Shown piece after piece: positions 1 to 9,884 of a DNA stretch of 64,000 nucleotides. This stretch comes from Actinoplanes auranticolor (GTDB lineage: Bacteria > Actinomycetota > Actinomycetes > Mycobacteriales > Micromonosporaceae). The position numbers and the translations under genes are program-made. The notes under the pieces are model-generated. The model saw nothing but the letters and a program-made list of their open reading frames with translations, had not been told where the DNA came from and ran no database searches. Numbering within the stretch: position 1 is the first letter of the stretch; each line of letters begins with the position of its first letter. The stretch spans positions 62,001 through 126,000 of the forward strand of contig NZ_BOQL01000014.1 of assembly GCF_018332655.1 (NCBI RefSeq). Direction: 5' to 3'.

Positions 1-302
1 GGCTTGACGTTCGCCACCCACCACTCCGGCGAGCCCTTACCGGAACCCATGCGGGTCTCGGCGGGCTTCTTGGTCAGTGCCTGGTCCGGGAAGATCGAGA
101 TCCACACCTTGCCGCCACGCTTGATGTGGCGGGTCATGGCGATACGAGCTGACTCGATCTGCCGGTTGGTCACGTACGCCGGCTCCAGGGCCTGGATACC
201 GAACTCACCGAAGACCACCCGGTTGCCGCCCTTGGACGCGCCGTGGCGGTCCGGGTGGTGCGGCTTGCGGAAGCCCTTCGGGGGCTTACGCGGCATCAGC
301 AT
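1..302 (-). CDS. rplP: 50S ribosomal protein L16 (partial)
   Basis: L16 of the large ribosomal subunit, which helps shape the A site and the peptidyl-transferase centre. The first 100 residues are in the window and the C-terminus (about 35-40 residues) lies beyond base 1. The N-terminus reads [16 protein letters not shown] and is followed by the family's [19 protein letters not shown] segment. The ATG at 302 was preferred to the in-frame ATG at 296 because L16 proteins usually begin M-L-x-P-R. It follows rpsC with only 3 bases between and is the last visible gene of the S10 operon. Confidence 0.97.
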   Translation of the reverse strand, partial: MLMPRKPPKGFRKPHHPDRHGASKGGNRVVFGEFGIQALEPAYVTNRQIESARIAMTRHIKRGGKVWISIFPDQALTKKPAETRMGSGKGSPEWWVANVK

Positions 303-305
303 GTG

Positions 306-1160
306 TCAGCCCTCCTGCTGCGTTTCGGCCGCAGCCGGAGCAACGGCGGTGTCGGTCGTGGGCGCAGCCTCCGCCGAAGCGGGGGTAGCAGCCGCGGCCT
401 GAGCGGCGCGACCGGCCTCGGTGCCGCCTGCGGTCGTACCGGACGAGCCGGAACGGCCGCGACGCGGACGGTCGGGACGCTCGGCGCGGTCGCGGCGCGG
501 ACGCGCGGGCGCCTCGGGGGCGACCTCACGTCCAGGCACGAAGTCGCCCTTGTAGATCCAGACCTTCACGCCGATGCGGCCGAAGGTCGTACGGGCCTCG
601 AAGAAGCCGTACTCGATGTTGGCGCGCAGCGTGTGCAGCGGAACGCGACCCTCACGGTAGAACTCCGTGCGGCTCATCTCCGCACCGCCGAGGCGGCCGG
701 AGACCTGCACCCGGATGCCCTTGCAGATCGGGTTCTTCATCGCCGACTGCATCGCCTTGCGCATGGCCCGGCGGAAGCTGACCCGGCTGGACAGCTGCTC
801 GGCGACGCCCTGCGCCACGAGCTGCGCGTCCGACTCAGGGCTCTTCACCTCGAGGATGTTCAGCTGGACCTGCTTGCCGGTGAGCTTCTCGAGCTCGCCG
901 CGGATCCGGTCGGCCTCCGCACCCTTACGGCCGATGACGATGCCCGGCCGGGCGGTGTGGATGTCCACGCGGACCCGGTCGCGGGTGCGCTCGATGTCCA
1001 CCTTGGAGATGCCGGCGCGCTCGAGGCCCTTGGACATCATGCGGCGGATCTTGACATCCTCGCCGATGTAGTCCTTGTAGAGCTTGTCCGCGAACCAGCG
1101 GCTCTTCCAGTCGGTGGAGATGCCGAGGCGGAACCCGGTGGGGTGAACTTTCTGACCCAT
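306..1160 (-). CDS. rpsC: 30S ribosomal protein S3
   Basis: S3 sits at the mRNA entry tunnel of the small subunit. The start [14 protein letters not shown] is canonical and the type-II KH domain carries the RNA-binding loop IGRKG at residues 76-80. The conserved core ends near residue 215; about 70 residues rich in Ala, Arg, Pro and Thr follow, making 284 residues against roughly 233 in E. coli. Such tails are common in actinobacterial S3 and are probably disordered. Its ATG overlaps the stop of rplV by one base (TAATG), so the two are translationally coupled. Confidence 0.98.
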   Translation of the reverse strand: MGQKVHPTGFRLGISTDWKSRWFADKLYKDYIGEDVKIRRMMSKGLERAGISKVDIERTRDRVRVDIHTARPGIVIGRKGAEADRIRGELEKLTGKQVQLNILEVKSPESDAQLVAQGVAEQLSSRVSFRRAMRKAMQSAMKNPICKGIRVQVSGRLGGAEMSRTEFYREGRVPLHTLRANIEYGFFEARTTFGRIGVKVWIYKGDFVPGREVAPEAPARPRRDRAERPDRPRRGRSGSSGTTAGGTEAGRAAQAAAATPASAEAAPTTDTAVAPAAAETQQEG

Positions 1161-1672
1161 TACTCGGCACCCTTCGTGCTGCTCTGAGACGCGGCGTCAG
1201 CCGCCTGCGGCTCTGCGCTGCTCTGGGACTCGGCCGGCTGGGCCGCCGGAGCGGCCTTCTTGGCCGGCGCGGCCTTCTTGGCCGTGGCCTTGCGGGCCGG
1301 CGTGGTCACCTGAACCGCCTCGACCGCCACGGTGATGTGGCAGGTGCGCTTGCGGATCCGGTACGCCCGGCCCTGCGCCCGCGGCCGGAACCGCTTGAGC
1401 GTCGGGCCCTCGTTCACGAAAGCCTCGCTGACCAGGAGCGCGTCCGGGTCGAGCCGTTCGTTGTTCTCGGCGTTCGCAATCGCGCTCGCGAGCACCTTGT
1501 AAACCTGCTCACTCGCGGCCTGCGGCGCGAACTGCAGGACCGTGAGAGCCTCCTTCGCGGGCAGACCGCGGACGAGGTTGATCACGCGGCGCGCCTTGTT
1601 CGGCGAGATGCGCACGTGGCGCGCAACTGCCCGAGCGCCCGGAAGTGCCGGAGCATCGCTCTTGACTGGCAT
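1160..1672 (-). CDS. rplV: 50S ribosomal protein L22
   Basis: L22 lines the peptide exit tunnel with its extended hairpin. The region from about residue 15 to 125 matches the family ([20 protein letters not shown] near the N-terminus, then the [18 protein letters not shown] hairpin). The remaining 45 residues are an Ala/Lys-rich tail with [13 protein letters not shown] repeats, giving 170 residues against 110 in E. coli. The stop overlaps the rpsC start. The gene is part of the S10 operon between rpsS and rpsC. Confidence 0.98.
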   Translation of the reverse strand: MPVKSDAPALPGARAVARHVRISPNKARRVINLVRGLPAKEALTVLQFAPQAASEQVYKVLASAIANAENNERLDPDALLVSEAFVNEGPTLKRFRPRAQGRAYRIRKRTCHITVAVEAVQVTTPARKATAKKAAPAKKAAPAAQPAESQSSAEPQAADAASQSSTKGAE

Positions 1673-1703
1673 CGCTGTAACCCCTTTCTGATCCGTGGAC
1701 TGA

Positions 1704-1985
1704 TTAGCGACGACGGCTCTTGCGGTCGTCCTTCTCGTGACCCTTGAACGTGCGGGTCAGAGCGAACTCGCCGAGCTTGTGACCGACCATGGCCTCGGTG
1801 ATGAACACCGGGACGTGCTTGCGCCCGTCGTGCACGGCGATCGTGTGCCCGAGCATGTCGGGAATGATCGTCGAGCGTCGCGACCAGGTCTTGATGACGT
1901 TCTTCGAGTTCTTCTCGTTCTGGACTTCCACCTTCTTGAGCAGGTGGTCGTCGACGAACGGGCCCTTCTTCAGGCTGCGAGGCAT
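1704..1985 (-). CDS. rpsS: 30S ribosomal protein S19
   Basis: S19 is in the head of the small subunit and contacts S13 and the A-site finger. The 93 residues match the usual length; the N-terminus [18 protein letters not shown] and the block [20 protein letters not shown] are diagnostic. It lies between rplB and rplV in the S10 operon, with short gaps and no visible independent promoter. Confidence 0.98.
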   Translation of the reverse strand: MPRSLKKGPFVDDHLLKKVEVQNEKNSKNVIKTWSRRSTIIPDMLGHTIAVHDGRKHVPVFITEAMVGHKLGEFALTRTFKGHEKDDRKSRRR

Positions 1986-1998
1986 CTTTTAACTCCCG

Positions 1999-2838
1999 TT
2001 ACCCGCGCTTGCGGGTGGCGTAGCGGCGGCGAACGATCATGCGGTCGCTCTCCTGGCCCTTGCGGCGGGTACGGCCCTCCGGCTTACCGGCGGGGTTGAC
2101 CGGGTGGCGACCACCTGAGGTCTTACCCTCGCCACCACCGTGCGGGTGGTCCACCGGGTTCATGGCGACACCACGGACGGTCGGGCGCTTGCCCTTCCAT
2201 CGCATGCGGCCGGCCTTGCCCCAGTTGATGTTCGACTGCTCGGCGTTGCCGATCTCGCCGACGGTCGCGCGGCAGCGGATGTCGACGCGACGGATCTCAC
2301 CGGAGGGCATACGCAGCGTGGCGTACACACCCTCACGGCCGAGCAGCTGGATGCCCACGCCGGCCGAACGGGCCAGCTTGGCGCCACCGCCGGGACGAAG
2401 CTCCACACCGTGGATCGTCGTACCGACCGGGATGTTGCGCAGGGGCAGGTTGTTGCCCGGCTTGATGTCCGCGCCCACGCCGGACTCGACGCGGTCGCCC
2501 TGCTTGAGGTCCTTCGGCGCGAGGATGTAGCGCTTCTCGCCGTCGGCGTAGTGCAGCAGTGCGATGCGGGACGTGCGGTTCGGGTCGTACTCGATGTGAG
2601 CGACCTTGGCCGGCACGCCGTCCTTGTCGTTGCGCCGGAAGTCGATCAGCCGGTACTGCCGCTTGTGGCCGCCGCCCTGGTGCCGCGTGGTGATGCGGCC
2701 GTGGACGTTACGACCACCCTTCTTGGGCAGCGGAACCAGCAGAGACTTCTCCGGCGTGGACCGGGTGATCTCAGCGAAGTCGGCGACGCTGGAGCCGCGA
2801 CGGCCCGGCGTGGTCGGCTTGTACTTACGGATAGCCAT
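1999..2838 (-). CDS. rplB: 50S ribosomal protein L2
   Basis: L2 is needed for subunit joining and peptidyl-transferase activity. At 279 residues the length is standard. The N-terminus [14 protein letters not shown], the central [23 protein letters not shown] block and the C-terminal [16 protein letters not shown] motif, whose His residue lies close to the peptidyl-transferase centre, are all intact. It is followed by rpsS after 13 bases. Confidence 0.98.
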   Translation of the reverse strand: MAIRKYKPTTPGRRGSSVADFAEITRSTPEKSLLVPLPKKGGRNVHGRITTRHQGGGHKRQYRLIDFRRNDKDGVPAKVAHIEYDPNRTSRIALLHYADGEKRYILAPKDLKQGDRVESGVGADIKPGNNLPLRNIPVGTTIHGVELRPGGGAKLARSAGVGIQLLGREGVYATLRMPSGEIRRVDIRCRATVGEIGNAEQSNINWGKAGRMRWKGKRPTVRGVAMNPVDHPHGGGEGKTSGGRHPVNPAGKPEGRTRRKGQESDRMIVRRRYATRKRG

Positions 2839-2851
2839 GATTTACAACCCC

Positions 2852-3154
2852 TTAGCTGACCGGGCCGCCGAAGGCCTCGATACGGTCACCGTCAGCCAGC
2901 TTCACGAGGGCACGCTTGGTCGCCTTACGCTGACCGAAGCCCGTCCTGGTGCGCTTGCGCTTGCCCTGGCGGTTGATGGTGTTCACCGTCAGCACACGGA
3001 CATCGAAGATCTGCTGGATCGCGATCTTGATCTCGGTCTTGTTGGCGTCCGGGTGGACCAGGAACGTGTACCAGTTCTGGTCGAGAACGCTGTAGCTCTT
3101 CTCGGAGACCACGGGCGCGACGATGATGTCGCGCGGGTCGGCGATCGTGCTCAC
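2852..3154 (-). CDS. rplW: 50S ribosomal protein L23
   Basis: L23 borders the polypeptide exit tunnel and is a docking site for trigger factor and SRP. The protein has 100 residues, with the family blocks APVVSEKSY near residue 11-19 and [22 protein letters not shown] after it. Its start overlaps the end of rplD by four bases (ATGA), indicating coupled translation in the S10 operon. Confidence 0.98.
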   Translation of the reverse strand: MSTIADPRDIIVAPVVSEKSYSVLDQNWYTFLVHPDANKTEIKIAIQQIFDVRVLTVNTINRQGKRKRTRTGFGQRKATKRALVKLADGDRIEAFGGPVS

Positions 3155-3801
3155 TTGTCCCCCTCCTCGGCAGCCGCAGCCGGCACACCCAGGAACTCGT
3201 CGAGAGCTTCCTTGGTGAAGACGACCTCGTCGGCGACCAGCACGTCGTAGGTGTTCAGCTGGCCGGCCTCGATGAGGTGCACGGTCGGCTCGTTGCGCAG
3301 CGAGATCCAGTTCAGCTCGTCGTAGCCGCTGAGCACGACCAGGACCTTGGTGGACTCGGTCGCCTTGCGCAGCGTCGCGATCGCGGCCTTGGTCGACGGC
3401 TTGTCGCCGGAGACGAACGCCTCGATCACGTGGACGCGGCCGTCACGGGCCCGGTCCGAGAGGGCGCCCCGCAGAGCGGCGGCCTTCATCTTCTTCGGGG
3501 TCCGCTGGCTGTAGTCGCGCGGCACGGGGCCGTGCACGACGCCACCGCCGGTGAACTGCGGCGCGCGGATCGAGCCCTGACGGGCGCGACCGGTGCCCTT
3601 CTGCTTGTACGGCTTCTTGCCGCCACCGGCGACCTCGCCGCGATTCTTGGTCTTGGCCGTGCCCTGACGGGCGGCGGCGAGCTGGGCCACGACGACCTGG
3701 TGCATCAGCGGGATGTTCGCCTGCACGTCGAAGATGTCGTCGGGCAGCTCGACCGAGCCGGCCTTCGTGCCCTCGGCATTGATCACGTCAACCGAGCTCA
3801 C
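3151..3801 (-). CDS. rplD: 50S ribosomal protein L4
   Basis: L4 reaches into the exit tunnel with a basic loop, seen here as [21 protein letters not shown] around residues 55-75. The 216-residue length is normal. In gamma-proteobacteria L4 also represses its own operon through the S10 leader; whether that happens here cannot be read from the sequence. Overlaps both neighbours by four bases (rplC upstream, rplW downstream). Confidence 0.98.
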   Translation of the reverse strand: MSSVDVINAEGTKAGSVELPDDIFDVQANIPLMHQVVVAQLAAARQGTAKTKNRGEVAGGGKKPYKQKGTGRARQGSIRAPQFTGGGVVHGPVPRDYSQRTPKKMKAAALRGALSDRARDGRVHVIEAFVSGDKPSTKAAIATLRKATESTKVLVVLSGYDELNWISLRNEPTVHLIEAGQLNTYDVLVADEVVFTKEALDEFLGVPAAAAEEGDK

Positions 3802-4451
3802 TTGGCACCACCCTTCTTCTTCGCCGCCGTACGGACCAGGATCAGCGCGCCCTTGGGACCGGGCACCGCGCCCTTGACCAGCAGCAGGTTGTTCTCGAGG
3901 TCGACCGCCTGCACCGTCAGGTTCTGCACGGTGAAGCGCTTGTTGCCCATCCGGCCGGCCATCCGGGTGCCCTTGAAGACGCGACCGGGGGTCGCGCAGG
4001 CGCCGATGGAACCGGGCGAACGGTGCTTGCGCTCGACACCGTGGCTGGCCTTGAGGCCGTGGAAGCCGTGCCGCTTCATGACACCGGCGTAGCCCTTGCC
4101 CTTGGTCTTACCGGTGACGTCGATCGGCGTGCCGACCGGGAACGTCTCGACGGTGACCTCCTGGCCGAGCTCGTACTCGGTGGCGTCGGTGGTGCGCAGC
4201 TCAACGATGTGGCGCCGCGGCGACACACCCGCCTTGGCGTAGTGGCCGCCCTCCGGCTTGTTGACCTTGCGCGGGTCGATGGCGCCGTACGCCAGCTGGA
4301 CCGCGGTGTAGCCGTCAGTCTCGGCGGTGCGGACCTGGGTCACGACGCACGGGCCGGCCTGCACCACGGTTACCGGGACGACCTTGTTGTTGTCCCAGAC
4401 CTGGGTCATGCCGAGCTTGGCGCCCAGGATGCCCTTCACTTGCCTGTCCAT
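3798..4451 (-). CDS. rplC: 50S ribosomal protein L3
   Basis: L3 organises the 3' domain of 23S rRNA near the peptidyl-transferase centre. The protein is 217 residues long, begins [20 protein letters not shown], and contains the diagnostic [20 protein letters not shown] and [15 protein letters not shown] segments around residues 125-165. Second gene of the S10 operon, 11 bases after rpsJ and overlapping rplD. Confidence 0.98.
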   Translation of the reverse strand: MDRQVKGILGAKLGMTQVWDNNKVVPVTVVQAGPCVVTQVRTAETDGYTAVQLAYGAIDPRKVNKPEGGHYAKAGVSPRRHIVELRTTDATEYELGQEVTVETFPVGTPIDVTGKTKGKGYAGVMKRHGFHGLKASHGVERKHRSPGSIGACATPGRVFKGTRMAGRMGNKRFTVQNLTVQAVDLENNLLLVKGAVPGPKGALILVRTAAKKKGGAK

Positions 4452-4462
4452 TGTCCGGATCC

Positions 4463-4771
4463 CTACAGCTTGATCTCGATGTCGACGCCAGCCGGCAGGT
4501 CGAGGCGCATCAGCGAGTCGACCGTCTTCGGAGTCGGGTCGATGATGTCGATCAGACGCTTGTGCGTGCGCATCTCGAAGTGCTCGCGCGAGTCCTTGTA
4601 CTTGTGCGGCGAACGGATGACGCAGAAACGGTTGATCTCCGTGGGCAGCGGCACCGGGCCCGCGACCGAAGCTCCGGTGCGCGTGACCGTCTCGACGATC
4701 TTGCGTGCCGACGAGTCAACGACCTCGTGGTCATAGGCCTTGAGCCGGATGCGGATCTTCTGTCCCGCCAT
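4463..4771 (-). CDS. rpsJ: 30S ribosomal protein S10
   Basis: S10 is a small-subunit head protein that also partners NusB in transcription antitermination. The 102-residue protein starts [19 protein letters not shown] and contains the [19 protein letters not shown] core. It is the first gene of the S10 operon; the 369 bases upstream hold a leader with hairpins and a probable promoter. Confidence 0.98.
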   Translation of the reverse strand: MAGQKIRIRLKAYDHEVVDSSARKIVETVTRTGASVAGPVPLPTEINRFCVIRSPHKYKDSREHFEMRTHKRLIDIIDPTPKTVDSLMRLDLPAGVDIEIKL

Positions 4772-4833
4772 GGTGGCTTCTGTTTCCTTCTCTCGATGCC
4801 GCTACGTGCGAAAGCTGTGGCCCTCGCATGCCC

Positions 4834-4882
4834 GCAGGACCGTTGGTCCTGCGATGTCCGACCCCCGCGGTCGGGCGTGTCG
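4834..4882 (-). promoter_or_regulatory. Structured S10-operon leader element
   Basis: Seen directly: two back-to-back hairpins in the rpsJ 5' leader. One has an 8-bp perfect stem with a 3-base loop (4834-4852). The other has a 6-bp stem, CCGACC with GGTCGG (4858-4874). The second overlaps a 19-nt motif at 4864-4882 that recurs identically in the rpsL leader (9588-9606). The motif ends 92 nt before the rpsJ start codon, the same distance as at rpsL. A role in ribosomal-protein control is inferred. Confidence 0.5.
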
Positions 4883-5080
4883 CGCTCTGGAATCAAGCTC
4901 CGCCCCAGGTCTCTGGAGCGATCTTGCCCGCAAGGATTCCCCCGGAGGGAAGCCCTTGATCCGTCGGGATCGGGGATGCCGGCGGCCAGTGAAAACACGC
5001 CGGACACCCGGCGAGGGTGGCTGACCGCCCTCTCTCAAGAGCGAGAGCAGCCAACCACCCTGCGCGGACGCAACCTGACT

Positions 5081-5110
5081 AGTATGCCGTATCGATCGCG
5101 GCAATCCTAA
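5081..5110 (-). promoter_or_regulatory. Possible S10-operon promoter
   Basis: On the minus strand a -10-like CATACT (5086-5081) is preceded after 18 bases by TTAGGA (5110-5105). The -10 is reasonable and the -35 is poor. It is the best candidate in the rpsJ-tuf gap (4772-5140) and would give a leader of about 300 nt. No gene is apparent in this gap. Confidence 0.35.
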
Positions 5111-5121
5111 TCGGGGTCACC

Positions 5122-5141
5122 ATTGAGGCGTTTGCCTCAAT
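5122..5141 (-). terminator. Terminator-like hairpin after tuf
   Basis: A perfect 8-bp stem (ATTGAGGC with GCCTCAAT) and a 4-base loop begin inside the tuf stop codon. No T-run follows, so it may act as a weak or Rho-assisted terminator or as a processing and stability element separating the str and S10 operons. Confidence 0.5.
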
Positions 5142-6334
5142 CAGACGTTGATCTTCGTGACCGTTCCGGCGCCGACGGTGCGGCCACCCTCACGGATCGC
5201 GAACTTCAGGCCCTGCTCCATGGCGATCGGCTGGATCAGCTTGACCGACATCGAGGTGGAGTCGCCCGGCATGACCATCTCGGTGCCCTCGGGCAGCGTG
5301 ACGACGCCGGTGACGTCCGTGGTGCGGAAGTAGAACTGCGGGCGGTAGTTCTGGAAGAACGGCGTGTGCCGGCCGCCCTCCTCCTTCGACAGGATGTAGA
5401 CCTGGCCCTCGAACTCCGTGTGCGGAGTGCTGGAGCCCGGCTTCACCACGACCATGCCGCGCTCGACGTCCTCGCGCTTGATACCGCGCAGCAGGAGGCC
5501 GACGTTCTCACCCGCGCGGGCCTCGTCGAGCAGCTTGCGGAACATCTCGATGCCGGTGCAAACGGTCTTGGTCGACTTCTCGCGGATACCCACGATCTCG
5601 ACCTCCTCGTTCGGCTTGAGGATGCCGCGCTCGGCCCGGCCGGTGACGACCGTACCGCGACCGGTGATCGTGAAGACGTCCTCGATCGGCATGAGGAACG
5701 GCTTGTCGGTGTCGCGCTCGGGCTGCGGGATCGCGGTGTCGACCGCGTTCATCAGCTCGAGCAGCTTGCCGGTCCACTCCGCGTCGCCCTCGAGCGCCTT
5801 GAGCGCCGAGACACGCACGACCGGAAGGTCGTCGCCCGGGAACTCGTAGGTGCTCAGCAGCTCACGGACCTCGAGCTCGACGAGCTCCAGGAGCTCCTCG
5901 TCGTCCACCATGTCGCTCTTGTTCAGGGCGACGACGATGTACGGCACGCCGACCTGGCGGGCCAGGAGCACGTGCTCCTTGGTCTGCGGCATCGGGCCGT
6001 CGGTCGCGGCGACCACCAGGATCGCGCCGTCCATCTGGGCGGCACCGGTGATCATGTTCTTGATGTAGTCGGCGTGGCCGGGGCAGTCCACGTGCGCGTA
6101 GTGCCGCGACGCGGTCTGGTACTCGACGTGCGCGATCGAGATCGTGATGCCGCGGGCCTTCTCCTCCGGCGCCTTGTCGATCTCGTCGAACGGCGTGTAG
6201 GGGTTGAGGTCCGGGTACTCGTCGTGCAGGACCTTCGTGATGGCCGCAGTCAGCGTCGTCTTACCGTGGTCGATGTGACCAATGGTGCCGATGTTGACGT
6301 GCGGCTTAGTCCGCTCGAACTTCGCCTTCGCCAC
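5141..6334 (-). CDS. tuf: Elongation factor Tu
   Basis: GTPase that delivers aminoacyl-tRNA to the ribosomal A site. The protein has 397 residues. The G-domain motifs are intact: GHIDHGKT at 19-26, DCPGH at 83-87 and NKSD at 138-141. The effector region RGITIS is at 61-66, and the two beta-barrel domains follow. Start [20 protein letters not shown] with a strong GGAGG upstream. It lies downstream of fusA, as in the classic str operon, but a 127-base gap with a very stable hairpin separates them, so separate control is possible. Confidence 0.99.
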   Translation of the reverse strand: MAKAKFERTKPHVNIGTIGHIDHGKTTLTAAITKVLHDEYPDLNPYTPFDEIDKAPEEKARGITISIAHVEYQTASRHYAHVDCPGHADYIKNMITGAAQMDGAILVVAATDGPMPQTKEHVLLARQVGVPYIVVALNKSDMVDDEELLELVELEVRELLSTYEFPGDDLPVVRVSALKALEGDAEWTGKLLELMNAVDTAIPQPERDTDKPFLMPIEDVFTITGRGTVVTGRAERGILKPNEEVEIVGIREKSTKTVCTGIEMFRKLLDEARAGENVGLLLRGIKREDVERGMVVVKPGSSTPHTEFEGQVYILSKEEGGRHTPFFQNYRPQFYFRTTDVTGVVTLPEGTEMVMPGDSTSMSVKLIQPIAMEQGLKFAIREGGRTVGAGTVTKINV

Positions 6335-6413
6335 TGGTGTCCTCCTGTGGACTGGATCTTTTCTTCTCGTCCGGCACGCCGATAAGGCGATCAGGACTCT
6401 GTCGACTGCTCGT

Positions 6414-6444
6414 GCACGTGCGGTCCTCGACGGACCGCACGTGC
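6414..6444 (-). promoter_or_regulatory. 13-bp perfect hairpin between fusA and tuf
   Basis: GCACGTGCGGTCC pairs perfectly with GGACCGCACGTGC around a 5-base loop. It lies just after the fusA stop and 80 bases before tuf. There is no T-tract, so it is not a classical intrinsic terminator. A processing site, an attenuator or a 3'-end stabiliser fits better. Confidence 0.55.
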
Positions 6445-6461
6445 CTCATCAGGCTGGGAGC

Positions 6462-8558
6462 TTACGCGCCCGTGGCCTTGGCGATGATCTCCTTCGCCAC
6501 GCTCTGAGGAACCTCGGCGTAGGAGTCGAACTGCATGCTGTAGCTCGCCCGGCCCTGGGTCTTCGACCGGAGGTCGCCGACGTAGCCGAACATCTCCGAG
6601 AGCGGCACCAGAGCCTTGATGACGCGAGCGCCGGAGCGCTCCTCCATCGACTGGATGATGCCGCGGCGGGAGTTGAGGTCACCGATGACGTCACCCATGT
6701 TGTCCTCAGGGGTGGTGACCTCAACGGACATCATCGGCTCGAGGAGGGCGGGGTCGGCCTTGCGGGCCGCCTCCTTCATCACGATCGAGCCGGCGATCTT
6801 GAATGCCATCTCCGACGAGTCGACCTCGTGGAACTGACCGTCCACCAGGGTCAGCTTGACGCCGACCATCGGGTAGCCGGCGAGCACGCCGTACTGCAGC
6901 GAGTCCTGGGCGCCCGCGTCCACCGAAGGGATGTACTCCTTGGGGATGCGACCACCGGACACCGCGTTGACGAACTCGTAGGTCGGGCCGTCGGCGGCGA
7001 GCTCAAGCGGCTCGACGGTGACGACGACCTTCGCGTACTGGCCCGAGCCACCGGTCTGCTTCTTGTGCACGTACGTGAGCTTCTCCACCTTGCCGCGGAT
7101 CGTCTCGCGGTACGCCACCTGCGGCTTACCGATGTTCGCCTCGACGTTGAACTCGCGGCGCATGCGGTCCACCAGGATGTCCAGGTGGAGCTCGCCCATG
7201 CCGGCGATGACCGTCTGGCCGGTCTCCTCGTCGTTGAAGACGCGGAAGGTCGGGTCCTCCTCGGCCAGGCGCTGGATGGCGACACCCAGCTTTTCCTGGT
7301 CGGACTTGGTCTTCGGCTCGATGGCGACCTGGATGACCGGCTCCGGGAACGTCATCGACTCCAGGATGACCGGGTGCGCCGGGTCGCTCAGCGTGTCGCC
7401 CGTGGTGGTCTGCTTGAGACCCTGCACGGCGATGATGTCGCCGGCCCACGCCGTCGGACGCTCTTCGCGCTTGTTGGCGTGCATCTGGTAGATCTTGCCG
7501 ATCCGCTCCTTGCGGTCCTTGGTGGAGTTGACCACCTGGGAACCGGATTCGAGCGTGCCGGAGTAGACCCGGACGTAGGTCAGCTTGCCGAGGTGCTTGT
7601 CCGTCTGGATCTTGAACGCCAGGCCGGAGAACGGCTCGTCGTTCGACGGCTTGCGGACGATCGGCGTCTCGCCGTCGGTCGCGGTGCCGTCGATGGCCGG
7701 GACGTCCAGCGGCGACGGCAGGAAGTCGACGACGGCGTCGAGCATGGGCTGAACGCCCTTGTTCTTGAACGCCGAACCGCAGAGCACCGGGTTCGCCTTG
7801 CTGGCGATCGTGGCGCGCCGGATGGCGGCCTTGATCTCGTCCTGGGAGACCTCTTCGCCCTCGAGGTACTTCTCCATCACGAAGTCGTCCACGTCGGCGA
7901 GCGTCTCGATGAGCTTCTCGCGCCACTCGGTCGCGGAGTCCAGCAGGTCCGCCGGGATCTCCTCGATCGCGTAGTCGTCACCCTTCTGGGTCTCCCCGCG
8001 CCAGGTGAAGGCCTTCATCGTGACCAGGTCGACGACGCCGATGTGCTCGCTCTCGAGCCCGATCGGGATCTGCAGGACCAGCGGGGTGGCGTTGAGCCGG
8101 TCGATCATCATCTGCACGCAGCGGAAGAAGTCGGCACCGGTCCGGTCGAGCTTGTTGACGAAGCACATCCGGGGGACGTGGTACTTGTCCGCCTGCCGCC
8201 AGACGTTCTCCGTCTGCGGCTCCACGCCGGCGACACCGTCGTAGACCGCGACGGCACCGTCGAGCACCCGCAGCGACCGCTCGACCTCGACCGTGAAGTC
8301 GACGTGGCCGGGCGTGTCGATGATCTGGATCGTGTAGCCCTTCCACTCGCACTTCGTGGCGGCGGAAGTGATGGTGATGCCGCGTTCCTGTTCCTGTTCC
8401 ATCCAGTCCATGACGGCCGCGCCCTCGTGGACTTCACCGATCTTGTACGTGATACCGGTGTAGAACAGGATCCGCTCGGTCGTCGTGGTCTTACCAGCGT
8501 CGATGTGCGCCATGATGCCGATGTTGCGTACCTTGGCGAGCGCGTCTGCGGCAGCCAC
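6462..8558 (-). CDS. fusA: Elongation factor G
   Basis: Translocation GTPase, also used in ribosome recycling. It has 698 residues. P-loop AHIDAGKT is at 17-24, switch II DTPGH at 81-85 and NKLD at 135-138; domains II-V follow in the usual order and end in [23 protein letters not shown]. Start [20 protein letters not shown]. Third gene of the str operon, between rpsG and tuf. Confidence 0.99.
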   Translation of the reverse strand: MAAADALAKVRNIGIMAHIDAGKTTTTERILFYTGITYKIGEVHEGAAVMDWMEQEQERGITITSAATKCEWKGYTIQIIDTPGHVDFTVEVERSLRVLDGAVAVYDGVAGVEPQTENVWRQADKYHVPRMCFVNKLDRTGADFFRCVQMMIDRLNATPLVLQIPIGLESEHIGVVDLVTMKAFTWRGETQKGDDYAIEEIPADLLDSATEWREKLIETLADVDDFVMEKYLEGEEVSQDEIKAAIRRATIASKANPVLCGSAFKNKGVQPMLDAVVDFLPSPLDVPAIDGTATDGETPIVRKPSNDEPFSGLAFKIQTDKHLGKLTYVRVYSGTLESGSQVVNSTKDRKERIGKIYQMHANKREERPTAWAGDIIAVQGLKQTTTGDTLSDPAHPVILESMTFPEPVIQVAIEPKTKSDQEKLGVAIQRLAEEDPTFRVFNDEETGQTVIAGMGELHLDILVDRMRREFNVEANIGKPQVAYRETIRGKVEKLTYVHKKQTGGSGQYAKVVVTVEPLELAADGPTYEFVNAVSGGRIPKEYIPSVDAGAQDSLQYGVLAGYPMVGVKLTLVDGQFHEVDSSEMAFKIAGSIVMKEAARKADPALLEPMMSVEVTTPEDNMGDVIGDLNSRRGIIQSMEERSGARVIKALVPLSEMFGYVGDLRSKTQGRASYSMQFDSYAEVPQSVAKEIIAKATGA

Positions 8559-8617
8559 TTCAATCCCTACTTTTCTTCGTCGTCGTCTCTGCAGGACCGG
8601 TACGACTGAACTGCGAA

Positions 8618-8637
8618 GGCCCGGCGGGAACCGGGCC
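8618..8637 (-). promoter_or_regulatory. Hairpin between rpsG and fusA
   Basis: A 7-bp perfect stem (GGCCCGG with CCGGGCC) and a 6-base loop lie 11 bases after the rpsG stop. No T-run follows. It may modulate readthrough into fusA. Confidence 0.35.
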
Positions 8638-8648
8638 GGCAGCGGGTC

Positions 8649-9119
8649 TTACCAGCGGTAGTGCGCGAAGGCCTTGTTGGACTCCGCCATCTTGTGGGTG
8701 TCCTCGCGCCGCTTCACCGCTGCGCCGAGGCCGTTGCTGGCGTCGAGCAGCTCGTTCTGCAGCCGCTCGATCATGGTCTTCTCGCGGCGGGCCTTGGAGT
8801 ACTGGACCAGCCAGCGCAGACCGAGGGTGGTCTGGCGCGGGGTGCGCACCTCGACCGGCACCTGGTAGGTCGCGCCACCGACGCGGCGGCTGCGGACCTC
8901 GAGGGTCGGCTTGACGTTGTCCATCGCTCGCTTGAGCGTGACCACGGGGTCGGTGCCGCTCTTCTCACGGCAGCCCTCGAGGGCGCCGTAGACGATGCGC
9001 TCGGCGAGCTGACGCTTGCCGCCGACCAGGATCTTGTTCACCAGCTGGGTGACCAGCGGCGAGTTGTAGACCGGGTCCGCTACCAGCGGGTGTTTCGGCG
9101 CTGGGCCTTTACGGGGCAT
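8649..9119 (-). CDS. rpsG: 30S ribosomal protein S7
   Basis: S7 nucleates assembly of the small-subunit head. The true start is [20 protein letters not shown] (156 residues, the family norm). The reading frame stays open 20 residues further upstream, but that part runs into rpsL and has no S7 homology. The conserved [20 protein letters not shown] segment is present. It follows rpsL by one base. Confidence 0.98.
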   Translation of the reverse strand: MPRKGPAPKHPLVADPVYNSPLVTQLVNKILVGGKRQLAERIVYGALEGCREKSGTDPVVTLKRAMDNVKPTLEVRSRRVGGATYQVPVEVRTPRQTTLGLRWLVQYSKARREKTMIERLQNELLDASNGLGAAVKRREDTHKMAESNKAFAHYRW

Positions 9120-9120
9120 G

Positions 9121-9495
9121 TCAGCTCTTCTCCTTCTTCGCGCCGTAACGGCTGCGGGCCTGCTTGCGGTTACGGACACCCTGGGTGTCCAGCGAACCGC
9201 GGACGATCTTGTAGCGGACGCCCGGGAGGTCCTTCACACGACCGCCACGCACGAGCACGATCGAGTGCTCCTGCAGGTTGTGGCCGACGCCCGGGATGTA
9301 CGCCGTCACCTCGATCTGGCTGCTGAGCTTCACACGAGCGACCTTGCGCAGCGCAGAGTTCGGCTTCTTGGGGGTAGTGGTGTACACGCGCGTGCACACG
9401 CCGCGCCGCTGGGGGCTTCCCTTCAGCGCCGGCGTCTTGGTCTTGCTCGTCTTCGCCTGGCGGCCCTTTCGGACCAGCTGCTGGATCGTGGGCAC
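9121..9495 (-). CDS. rpsL: 30S ribosomal protein S12
   Basis: S12 controls decoding fidelity. The GTG at 9495 gives [15 protein letters not shown] and 124 residues, matching the family; the longer open frame upstream is leader sequence. A GGAG lies 6-9 bases upstream of the GTG. Lys43 (in [13 protein letters not shown]) and the second Lys of GRVKDLPG, the classic streptomycin-resistance positions, are wild type, so target-based streptomycin resistance is not predicted. First gene of the str operon. Confidence 0.98.
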   Translation of the reverse strand: MPTIQQLVRKGRQAKTSKTKTPALKGSPQRRGVCTRVYTTTPKKPNSALRKVARVKLSSQIEVTAYIPGVGHNLQEHSIVLVRGGRVKDLPGVRYKIVRGSLDTQGVRNRKQARSRYGAKKEKS

Positions 9496-9587
9496 CGGGT
9501 TTCTCCGCTCCCTTCGGCCGCCCTTCAGCGGCCGCACCGTCTTCGTTCTGCCTTGTGCACCGAGAGATCCCGTTTGGACCCCCGGCA

Positions 9588-9606
9588 CCCGCGGTCGGGC
9601 GTGTCG
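9588..9606 (-). promoter_or_regulatory. rpsL leader motif shared with the S10 leader
   Basis: The 19-nt sequence CGACACGCCCGACCGCGGG (minus strand) is identical to 4882-4864 in the rpsJ leader, and both copies end 92 nt before the respective start codon. In this copy a GACC can pair with a GGTC further downstream. The sequence between motif and start codon is otherwise unlike that of rpsJ. A shared mRNA-leader control element is inferred. Confidence 0.5.
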
Positions 9607-9756
9607 TCCGGCTCACGGTCCCGCCGCGCGCTTGACGCACGCCGCGGGTGTTCTGTCTTTGTCAGGGCTGTAACCCTGTCGTGCCACTGCCCCGTCGGTT
9701 ACTACAGACTCGGGCGCACGCACGAGTTGCCCGGGCGAGCCCGGGCACGAGGGGAA

Positions 9757-9785
9757 AGAGTACCCACCGCAGGGACACAGGTCAA
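9757..9785 (-). promoter_or_regulatory. str-operon promoter
   Basis: On the minus strand TTGACC (9785-9780) is followed by exactly 17 bases and TACTCT (9762-9757). This is a strong match to a housekeeping sigma promoter. It would give an rpsL leader of about 250 nt containing the shared 19-nt motif. The gap from 9496 to 9884 has no other gene that I can support. Confidence 0.6.
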
Positions 9786-9884
9786 AACGAGAACTGTTTC
9801 CCCTGATGGACATCTCCAGCTAACAAGTGTACCGGGTGCCTCGGCGGGACGACGCCTCGGTGTCGTATCCGGCGTCACAAGGCC

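Noticed and set aside
4802..5104. Open frames in the rpsJ-tuf gap on both strands
   Set aside because: They cover the leader hairpins and the promoter; no RBS or recognisable protein.
9121..9588. A longer S12 starting upstream at 9588
   Set aside because: The extra 31 codons have no S12 homology and lie in the leader; the GTG at 9495 has an RBS and gives the standard length.
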